A stretch of DNA of 9,454 nucleotides from Stenotrophomonas sp. (GTDB lineage Bacteria; Pseudomonadota; Gammaproteobacteria; Xanthomonadales; Xanthomonadaceae), in contig DQIG01000011.1 of assembly GCA_003525885.1 (NCBI GenBank), positions 1 to 9,454 of the forward strand, read 5' to 3'. Both the position numbers and the translations under genes were made by a program. Numbering within the stretch: the stretch's first letter is position 1; the number at the start of each line of letters is the position of its first letter. Below are positions 5,259-9,454 of this stretch, piece by piece. A model generated the notes under the pieces. The model saw only the letters and a list, made by a program, of their open reading frames with translations. It searched no databases and was not told where the DNA came from.

Positions 5259-6332
5259 TCAGGCTGCTTCGGACACCTTCACTTCGCGACGGGCGCGCAC
5301 GGCCGCAGCCAGTCGCTCCAGCACCGTCACGGTGGTGTCCCAGTCGATGCAGCCATCGGTGATGCTCTGGCCGTAGACCAGCGGCTGGCCTTCCACCAGT
5401 TCCTGGCGGCCACCGACCAGATGGCTCTCGATCATCACACCGACGATGCGCTGTTCGCCGTCTTCCAACTGAACGGCGATGTCTTCGATCACCTTCGGCT
5501 GGTTCTCGGGGTTCTTCAGGCTGTTGGCATGGCTGGCGTCGATCATCAGGCGCGTCGGCAGCTTGGCCTTGGCCAGCACCTGGCAGGCGTCGGCGACACT
5601 GGTCGCGTCGTAGTTCGGCTGCTTGCCACCACGCAGGATCACATGGCAATCCGGGTTGCCGGTGGTCGACACGATCGCGGTGCCGCCCTGCTTGGTCACC
5701 GACAGGAAGTGATGCGGATTGGACGCCGCCCCCACCGCGTCAGCGGCGATCTTGACGTTGCCATCGGTGCCGTTCTTGAAGCCGACCGGGCACGACAGCC
5801 CCGAGGCCAGCTCACGATGCACCTGGCTTTCGGTGGTACGTGCGCCGATCGCGCCCCATGCCACCAGGTCGGCGATGTACTGCGGCGAGATCACATCGAG
5901 GAATTCGACACCGGCCGGCAGGCCGAGCTTGTTGATGTCGCGCAGCAGGCCACGTGCGATGCGCAGGCCCTTGTCGATCCTGAAGCTGCCGTCCAGGTCC
6001 GGATCGTTGATCAGGCCCTTCCAGCCCACCGTGGTGCGCGGCTTCTCGAAGTACACGCGCATGACGATTTCCAGCTCGCCGGCCAACGCATCGCGCAGCG
6101 GCTTCAGGCGCTGGGCGTACTCGATGGCGGCCTTCGGGTCGTGGATCGAGCACGGGCCCACCACCACGGCCAGGCGGTCGTCACGGCCATGCAGGATCTG
6201 GTGCAGGGCCGCGCGCGAGGCGCTGACGGTGTCGGAGGCTTCATCGTCACAGGGCAGCATCGCCAGCAGCTGGGCAGGCGGTGTCAGCGGTTCGATGGTG
6301 CGGATGCGCAGGTCGTCGGTGTGCGGGGGCAT
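5259..6332 (-). CDS. aroG: 3-deoxy-7-phosphoheptulonate (DAHP) synthase, AroG-type class I
   Basis: A 357-residue cytoplasmic enzyme. It condenses phosphoenolpyruvate with erythrose 4-phosphate to DAHP, the first and flux-controlling step of the shikimate pathway to Phe, Tyr and Trp. The sequence is nearly collinear with E. coli AroG (350 aa). It has GPCSIHD with the metal-ligand Cys at residue 61, the substrate-site loop MRVYFEKPRTTVGWKGL, GARTTESQVHRELASGLSCPVGFKNGTDG, and the metal-binding segments MIDASHAN, VMIESHL and SITDGCIDW. The allosteric N-terminus (DDLRI) is present, so feedback inhibition is expected, but I cannot assign Phe, Tyr or Trp specificity by eye. The ATG at 6332 has GGAG ten bases upstream. 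The gene is preceded by an attenuator with an aromatic leader peptide. Confidence 0.95.
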   Translation of the reverse strand: MPPHTDDLRIRTIEPLTPPAQLLAMLPCDDEASDTVSASRAALHQILHGRDDRLAVVVGPCSIHDPKAAIEYAQRLKPLRDALAGELEIVMRVYFEKPRTTVGWKGLINDPDLDGSFRIDKGLRIARGLLRDINKLGLPAGVEFLDVISPQYIADLVAWGAIGARTTESQVHRELASGLSCPVGFKNGTDGNVKIAADAVGAASNPHHFLSVTKQGGTAIVSTTGNPDCHVILRGGKQPNYDATSVADACQVLAKAKLPTRLMIDASHANSLKNPENQPKVIEDIAVQLEDGEQRIVGVMIESHLVGGRQELVEGQPLVYGQSITDGCIDWDTTVTVLERLAAAVRARREVKVSEAA

Positions 6333-6378
6333 TGCAGGAGATCTCCGGAACGTTGGGGGTCCCCAGCGTGGCGGCATG

Positions 6379-6408
6379 AAAAAAGCCGCCAGGTTCGCTG
6401 GCGGCTTT
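6379..6408 (-). terminator. Rho-independent terminator (attenuator) upstream of aroG
   Basis: On the minus strand AAAGCCGCCAG, loop CGAAC, CTGGCGGCTTT forms a perfect 11-bp stem that runs into six consecutive T residues. It lies after the leader peptide stop and 47 bases before the aroG start, so transcription would stop before aroG unless the stem is prevented from forming. It is a textbook intrinsic terminator placed in a leader. Confidence 0.93.
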
Positions 6409-6419
6409 CGGGAATGCGT

Positions 6420-6435
6420 CTGAAGCTTTCTTCAG
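6420..6435 (-). promoter_or_regulatory. Hairpin at the leader peptide stop codon
   Basis: On the minus strand CTGAAG, loop AAAG, CTTCAG gives a perfect 6-bp stem that starts within the leader peptide's last codon and includes its TGA. It could act as a pause site or be melted by the terminating ribosome. Confidence 0.45.
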
Positions 6436-6509
6436 GGTGAGCGCAGTCCTTCCTCCGCCAGTGGCTTCGGAAAGTAATACCAGTAAAAGCGGGTAGCGGC
6501 TGCGTTCAT
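6432..6509 (-). CDS. Aromatic-rich leader peptide of the aroG attenuator
   Basis: A 25-codon reading frame, ATG at 6509 to TGA at 6432-6434. Codons 8-13 read Phe-Tyr-Trp-Tyr-Tyr-Phe (TTT TAC TGG TAT TAC TTT), six aromatic residues in a row covering all three aromatic amino acids. It starts MNAAATR and ends with proline. It lies between a promoter-like sequence and an intrinsic terminator, directly upstream of DAHP synthase. This is the layout of ribosome-mediated attenuation, as known for trpL and pheL. A ribosome stalled on scarce Phe-, Tyr- or Trp-tRNA would let the antiterminator form. No Shine-Dalgarno sequence precedes the ATG. The predicted transcript start is within a few bases, so it may be translated as a leaderless message. 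The peptide itself probably has no function. Confidence 0.88.
   Translation of the reverse strand: MNAAATRFYWYYFPKPLAEEGLRSP
6448..6474 (-). promoter_or_regulatory. Protector stem and antiterminator strand of the aroG attenuator
   Basis: CTTTCC (6474-6469, overlapping codons 12-14 of the leader peptide) can pair with GGAAGG (6453-6448). This encloses CTGGCGG (6461-6455). CTGGCGG is identical to the 3' arm of the terminator and can pair over 7 bp with CCGCCAG (6404-6398), the terminator's 5' arm. The two structures exclude each other. Confidence 0.6.
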
Positions 6510-6517
6510 GGGTTGTA

Positions 6518-6545
6518 TTGATAGCACAGCTTTTGCGCAGTGCAA
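6518..6545 (-). promoter_or_regulatory. Probable promoter of the aroG leader transcript
   Basis: On the minus strand TTGCAC (6545-6540) is followed after 16 bases by TATCAA (6523-6518). The start of transcription would fall near 6511, about two bases before the leader peptide ATG. The inverted repeat TTTTGC-N5-GCAAAA (6531-6547) covers the -35 and could be an operator, but I do not recognise it as a TrpR or TyrR site. Confidence 0.55.
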
Positions 6546-6627
6546 AATGTTTCATCCGCAACTGGGGAGGCGGTTCAGTGATGTGCCTGCCCGCGCTGCC
6601 TGCGCGGCGGCCACCAGGCGAAATCGC

Positions 6628-6885
6628 TCATTTCCCATGCACTTCCACGTCCAGCAGCAAGCCCTCGTGGATGTCGGCCCAGCGCTCCAGCACGCGGTCC
6701 AGCTCCTGCCTGGCCTCGTCCAGCTGCTCGGGGTTGAGCAGGGAGCGCGCGGTATAGAGATCAGAGACCAACCGTCGCAGGGCCGGCTCCGGGATCGCCA
6801 CCGACGGTCCTTCCAGCCCCGGCAACTGCAATGCCGGGCTGTCGCCAAGCGGGCCGTACAGCGTTACCTGGAGCGTGCTCTGCAT
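6628..6885 (-). CDS. Small hypothetical protein
   Basis: An 85-residue protein I do not recognise. The N-terminal half (TLQVTLYGPLGDSPALQL) looks strand-rich. The second half (ALRRLVSDLYTARSLLNPEQLDEARQELDRVLERWADIHEGL) is a charged, probably alpha-helical stretch. It has no signal peptide or membrane segment. GGAAG lies seven bases before the ATG at 6885, which supports the start. It is 89 bp downstream of the DUF6616-like gene on the same strand and may be cotranscribed with it. The 118 bp between its stop and the aroG leader hold the aroG promoter and no clear terminator. Confidence 0.65.
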   Translation of the reverse strand: MQSTLQVTLYGPLGDSPALQLPGLEGPSVAIPEPALRRLVSDLYTARSLLNPEQLDEARQELDRVLERWADIHEGLLLDVEVHGK

Positions 6886-6974
6886 GATCGACTTCCGTGC
6901 GGATGACAGGGGCAATGCACTGTTTACCGCGTCCGGGTGACAGGCGCATGTGCCGTGGGCATCCGCAGGCGCGG

Positions 6975-7313
6975 CTACAGCGCGGCCAGATCGGCCAGAT
7001 GCTGCGTCATTCCATCGTCCGCACCCAGCGTATGGGTGGTGGTGAAGTACTGATGCCAGCCGGTGGCGGCGATGCCTTCCACCAGGGCGTCGGCGTCTTC
7101 CCGGCGTGCGCACCTCCACACGGCGTAGAACTGTTCGCCGCTGGCATGCGATACGCCTGCGATAGCGCGGCCCATTGCCACCGGCGTGATGCGGGCCGGA
7201 TCGAATTGCTGCATGCCGGCACCGATGCGGTCGAAGAAGGCAGTGCGTTGTTCGGGCGGCAGTGCGGTCCAGGCGGGAGTAGCGGTGTAGAGCTCGATGA
7301 GGGTGTGGGACAT
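6975..7313 (-). CDS. DUF6616-like small protein
   Basis: A 112-residue soluble protein. The start SHTLIELYTATPAWTALPPEQRTAFFDRIGAGM and the later SGEQFYAVWRCARREDADALVEGIAATGWHQYFTTTH resemble a family of about 100-residue proteins that I recall as DUF6616. Its pattern (LIELYxPxPxW near the start, FxxIWRF, then GIxxSGWxxYF) suggests a dimeric alpha+beta barrel-like fold. Function is unknown. AAGGAAG seven bases before the ATG at 7313 is a good ribosome-binding site. It is separated from the upstream AlkC-like gene by 78 bp that hold a SMAG palindrome. Confidence 0.75.
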   Translation of the reverse strand: MSHTLIELYTATPAWTALPPEQRTAFFDRIGAGMQQFDPARITPVAMGRAIAGVSHASGEQFYAVWRCARREDADALVEGIAATGWHQYFTTTHTLGADDGMTQHLADLAAL

Positions 7314-7341
7314 GGGGTTCTTCCTTGAGGGTTTGAGGATT

Positions 7342-7363
7342 GCCGGCCAGCGGCCGGCACTAC
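7342..7363 (-). repeat. SMAG-type GTAG palindrome
   Basis: This is a perfect copy of the 2223-2244 subtype on the minus strand: GTAGT, GCCGGCC, loop GCT, GGCCGGC. It lies between the AlkC-like gene and the DUF6616-like gene. Confidence 0.9.
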
Positions 7364-7376
7364 CGCAACGAGCGCA

Positions 7377-7394
7377 GCCGGCCAGCGGCCGTTA
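7377..7394 (-). repeat. Degenerate SMAG copy at the alkC-like stop codon
   Basis: On the minus strand TAACGGCC, loop GCT, GGCCGGC. The distal arm and loop equal the intact copy 14 bases downstream. The proximal side has lost GTAG and part of the arm, leaving TAA, which is the stop codon of the AlkC-like gene. Confidence 0.6.
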
Positions 7395-8135
7395 TTGCCG
7401 CAGCGAGCGTAGTGCGCGTTTGCGGATGCAGGCGTTGGCGCCGCCGTCGTGTTCACGCTGCCAGCGCGCGCACAGATCGCGCAGCCAGTGCGGCTGGGTC
7501 TTGCCGGCATCGTTGAGCCAGTTGCCAACCGAGTCCTGTACGTAGCGATCCGGATCGTCGGCCAGCGCTTCAAGCAGCGGCAATGCATGGTCCGGGTGCT
7601 GCTTGAGCAACGCGATGTGCGTGGCCCACACGCCGCGCGGGCGCAGTGCTTCGCAGGCGAAGCGTCGCAGGTACGGCGATCCTTCCTGCGTCCACGGTTG
7701 CAGGCACTCAAGCGCCTGCAATGGTGCGGCAACGATATCGGTGCGCAGCGCAAGCCACGCCCATTCGCGCACGCCGAAGTGTCGGTCGTCAGCCAGTGGA
7801 CGCATTGCCTGCAATTTGCTCGGCAGCGTCGCGTTGGCATCGCTGCCGATCAGGTAGCAGGCCCAGCCACGCACCGTATCCGATGCATACGCCTGCCAGT
7901 GCGCAGGATCACCCTGTCCGGCTTCGCGCAGTAAACGCGCAGCCAGCGCCATGCGCTGGGTGACGCCCTTGCCCGAGGCGTCGCGCATGCATTGCAGCGC
8001 TTCCGGCTCAAGCACAGGCGCCACCACCTGCAGCAGCGCGGTGAAATCCACGGCCAGGCATTCGGCCAGATGGGTGGTAGCGGTATTGCCGCTATTGAGT
8101 TCACGCAGCCGTTCCGCAGAAATGCGCGTGCTCAT
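7392..8135 (-). CDS. AlkC-like DNA alkylation repeat (HEAT-like) protein
   Basis: A 247-residue protein of the HEAT-like DNA alkylation repeat superfamily (AlkC/AlkD type, COG4335-like). These proteins remove 3-methyladenine and other cationic alkylated bases by cradling the DNA in a solenoid of helical pairs. Typical segments are DTVRGWACYLIG, ADDRHFGVREWAWLALR, YLRRFACEALRPRGVWATHI and, most diagnostic, DPDRYVQDSVGNWLNDAGKTQPHW. It ends NACIRKRALRSL. Glycosylase activity is inferred from the family; I have not verified catalytic residues. The ATG at 8135 overlaps the MarR gene's TGA (ATGA), so the two are translationally coupled. The overlap and the lack of its own promoter suggest control by that MarR regulator. 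Confidence 0.8.
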   Translation of the reverse strand: MSTRISAERLRELNSGNTATTHLAECLAVDFTALLQVVAPVLEPEALQCMRDASGKGVTQRMALAARLLREAGQGDPAHWQAYASDTVRGWACYLIGSDANATLPSKLQAMRPLADDRHFGVREWAWLALRTDIVAAPLQALECLQPWTQEGSPYLRRFACEALRPRGVWATHIALLKQHPDHALPLLEALADDPDRYVQDSVGNWLNDAGKTQPHWLRDLCARWQREHDGGANACIRKRALRSLRQ

Positions 8136-8632
8136 GCTACGGAGTCCCGCCCGGCGTCCGTGTGCTGCCAGACCTTGTGCAGCAGCTGTGACAGCTGCTG
8201 CTGTTCATCAGCATCCAGGCCGTTGAACAGGCCGCTGATCCATTGCGTGTGCTGCCCGAACAGCGACTCGGCCAAACGCTTTCCCGGCGTAGTCAACACG
8301 ATCTGCAAACGACGGCCATCCCCGTCATCGCTGCGACGCTGCAGCAGTCCTTCGCGCTGCAGCCCATCGAGCAGACCACTGATGGTGGCGCGGGTCACGC
8401 CAGCGCGCTCGGCCAGCGCGTGCGGCGGCAGCGTGCCACCGGCCCCGTGCAACAGGAACAGCACGATGAAGCGACCCTCGCTGAGCCCGTGCGGTGCAAG
8501 CCGGGTAGCGCAGTCGCGATCGATCGACGAGGACAACGAGAGCAGCTGGAAGCACAGGCGCAACTGCGCGATGTTGCCGTGGCCGCGCCGCTGCGCTTCC
8601 TCCAGCAGGACCGCGTGCTTGGCTTCTATCAT
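8132..8632 (-). CDS. MarR-family transcriptional regulator
   Basis: A 166-residue dimeric DNA-binding protein. The winged helix spans residues about 50-115: LSEGRFIVLFLL, then HALAERAGVTRATISGLLDGLQREGLLQRR (helix-turn-helix with recognition helix), then the wing DDGDGRRLQIVLT with the family's D-x-R-R pattern. The flanking N- and C-terminal helices would make the dimer interface. The ATG at 8632 is preceded by GGTGAAGA, a usable ribosome-binding site. An in-frame ATG at 8665 lies inside the palindromic operator and is rejected. The gene overlaps the AlkC-like gene by 4 bases. It probably represses its own operon through the palindrome just upstream. The inducer is unknown; no redox cysteine pair of the OhrR kind is evident. 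Confidence 0.92.
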   Translation of the reverse strand: MIEAKHAVLLEEAQRRGHGNIAQLRLCFQLLSLSSSIDRDCATRLAPHGLSEGRFIVLFLLHGAGGTLPPHALAERAGVTRATISGLLDGLQREGLLQRRSDDGDGRRLQIVLTTPGKRLAESLFGQHTQWISGLFNGLDADEQQQLSQLLHKVWQHTDAGRDSVA

Positions 8633-8644
8633 TGTCTTCACCGA

Positions 8645-8666
8645 TATGATTAGGCGCCTAATCATA
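8645..8666. promoter_or_regulatory. 22-bp perfect palindrome, probable MarR operator
   Basis: TATGATTAGGC followed immediately by its exact reverse complement GCCTAATCATA. The core TTAGGCGCCTAA is the kind of dyad bound by MarR dimers. It ends 12 bases before the MarR ATG and overlaps the predicted -10 box. Confidence 0.85.
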
Positions 8667-8691
8667 CTATCCGAGAGCTGCCACGGGTCAA
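8664..8691 (-). promoter_or_regulatory. Promoter of the marR-alkC operon
   Basis: On the minus strand TTGACC (8691-8686) and TAGTAT (8669-8664) are separated by 16 bases. The -10 shares its last three bases with the palindrome at 8645-8666, so a bound repressor would block RNA polymerase. Confidence 0.65.
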
Positions 8692-8704
8692 TCCGAACGC
8701 GATG

Positions 8705-9454
8705 TCAGGAAGACTTCCCCAGCAGCAGCCGGGCGATCAGCCCGCCGCCTTCTCGCGGCAGCAGCAGCAGCTCGCCCCCGTGCCGCCGCGCGACATTGGC
8801 CGCGACTGCCAGGCCCAGCCCGGTGCCACCGGTGGCGCGGCTGCGCGAGCTCTCACTGCGCTGGAAGGGTTGCAGCAGACGCGTACGATCGACTTCGGCG
8901 ATACCCGGGCCACGATCCATCACATCCAGCTGCGCCTGATTGCCGACCACGTCGGCATGCAGCTGTACCGCACCCGCGTAGCGATCGGCGTTGTCGATGA
9001 GATTGTCGATCGCCCGCCGCAGCAACAGCGCGTCGCCCTGCCACGGCAGGGTGTCCGGTCCCTCGATGGAGATTTCGACGCCGCGCAGCAGCGCGCTCTG
9101 CACGCATTCCTCCAGCAGCGCAGCAAGGTCCAGCGGCTGCATCTGCAGTGGCTGCAGCTCACCACGCGCATAGTCGAGGACCTGCTCGATCATCGCGTCC
9201 ATGCGCTCGATGTCGGCCACCATCCGCGCCGCCTGTTGCGGTGGCGCGAACTCCGCACGCAGGCGCAGGCCGGTCAACGGTGTGCGCAGATCGTGCGCGA
9301 CGGCGGCGAGCATGCGGGTCATCTCCTGCGCCTGTTCGTGCAGCCGCTCGCGCCCGGTACTGATCGCGCGAGCCAGTACCTGCACCTCGCGTGGGCCGTC
9401 GTCCGGAAGCGGTGTGGTGGCCTGCAGGTCCACGTTGGCGCTGGCCTCGGCCAG
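8705..9454 (-). CDS. Membrane sensor histidine kinase, EnvZ-like, C-terminal part (N-terminus outside window)
   Basis: The last 249 residues of a two-component sensor kinase; the reading frame continues past the right edge. Fragment residues 1-40 are the end of a HAMP linker (REVQVLARAISTGRERLHEQ). The dimerisation/phosphoacceptor domain follows, with H54 in AAVAHDLRTPLTGLRLRAEF, and a DHp second helix at DIERMDAMIEQVLDYARG. The ATPase domain has its N box (RAIDNLIDNADRYAG), G1 box (DVMDRGPGIAE), F-like LLQPFQRSE and G2 box (ATGGTGLGLAVAANVARRHGG). All catalytic motifs are intact. The response regulator gene is presumably upstream, outside the window. The signal sensed is unknown. A GTG at 9433 is internal and not a start. 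It ends 73 bp before the MarR start codon. Confidence 0.92.
   Translation of the reverse strand: MAEASANVDLQATTPLPDDGPREVQVLARAISTGRERLHEQAQEMTRMLAAVAHDLRTPLTGLRLRAEFAPPQQAARMVADIERMDAMIEQVLDYARGELQPLQMQPLDLAALLEECVQSALLRGVEISIEGPDTLPWQGDALLLRRAIDNLIDNADRYAGAVQLHADVVGNQAQLDVMDRGPGIAEVDRTRLLQPFQRSESSRSRATGGTGLGLAVAANVARRHGGELLLLPREGGGLIARLLLGKSS

Noticed and set aside
6333..6377. Upstream in-frame ATG for aroG at 6377
   Set aside because: It lies directly after the terminator T-tract, has no ribosome-binding site, and the extra 15 residues do not match AroG, whose N-terminus aligns from the ATG at 6332.
5010..6440. 476-codon plus-strand frame opposite DAHP synthase
   Set aside because: It is antisense to a clearly recognisable AroG. 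Its residues are of the typical third-frame composition and show no motif.
8633..8665. Upstream in-frame ATG for MarR at 8665
   Set aside because: It falls inside the palindromic operator and overlaps the -10 region; the ATG at 8632 has a ribosome-binding site.

Overview
The window is high-GC proteobacterial DNA and almost certainly from Stenotrophomonas (S. maltophilia complex) or a close xanthomonad. The evidence is the repeated small palindromes that begin with GTAG (SMAG-type elements, e.g. GTAGTGCCGGCC-GCT-GGCCGGC and GTAGATCCACGC-CAT-GCGTGGAT), together with the gene content. It looks like ordinary chromosomal housekeeping DNA: I see no insertion sequence, phage, integron, tRNA, rRNA or CRISPR array.

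Layout, left to right. A NYN ribonuclease with a C-terminal LOTUS/OST-HTH domain (-) diverges from a type II NADH dehydrogenase (+). A repeat-rich convergent gap follows. Next come a two-gene minus-strand unit (NTF2-like protein, then a small membrane protein) and a GIY-YIG protein (-). Divergent from the latter is a tandem glycine riboswitch that leads a TRIC/UPF0126 membrane protein (+). Then a DUF5076 protein (-) and an intergenic region with very strong hairpins. Then AroG-type DAHP synthase (-), preceded by an attenuation leader that encodes a short peptide with Phe-Tyr-Trp-Tyr-Tyr-Phe in a row. Then two small conserved or hypothetical genes (-), a MarR regulator overlapping an AlkC-like DNA-alkylation-repeat gene (-), and the 3' two-thirds of a membrane sensor histidine kinase (-) that runs off the right edge.

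The most interesting content is RNA-level control and repeats. (1) The aroG leader has all the parts of a classical ribosome-mediated attenuator: an aromatic run, a perfect 11-bp terminator with six Ts, a competing antiterminator strand and a protector hairpin. It is tuned to all three aromatic amino acids at the first step of their common pathway. (2) The glycine riboswitch has an unusual first aptamer and a plausible ribosome-binding-site-masking expression platform. (3) Four genes have their TAG stop codon formed exactly by the GTAG of a SMAG palindrome, and a fifth ends in a degenerate copy. (4) A 22-bp perfect palindrome overlaps the -10 of the MarR-alkC operon and is the likely autoregulatory operator.

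Assignments rest on reading motifs and pairing by eye. No database search or folding calculation was run.
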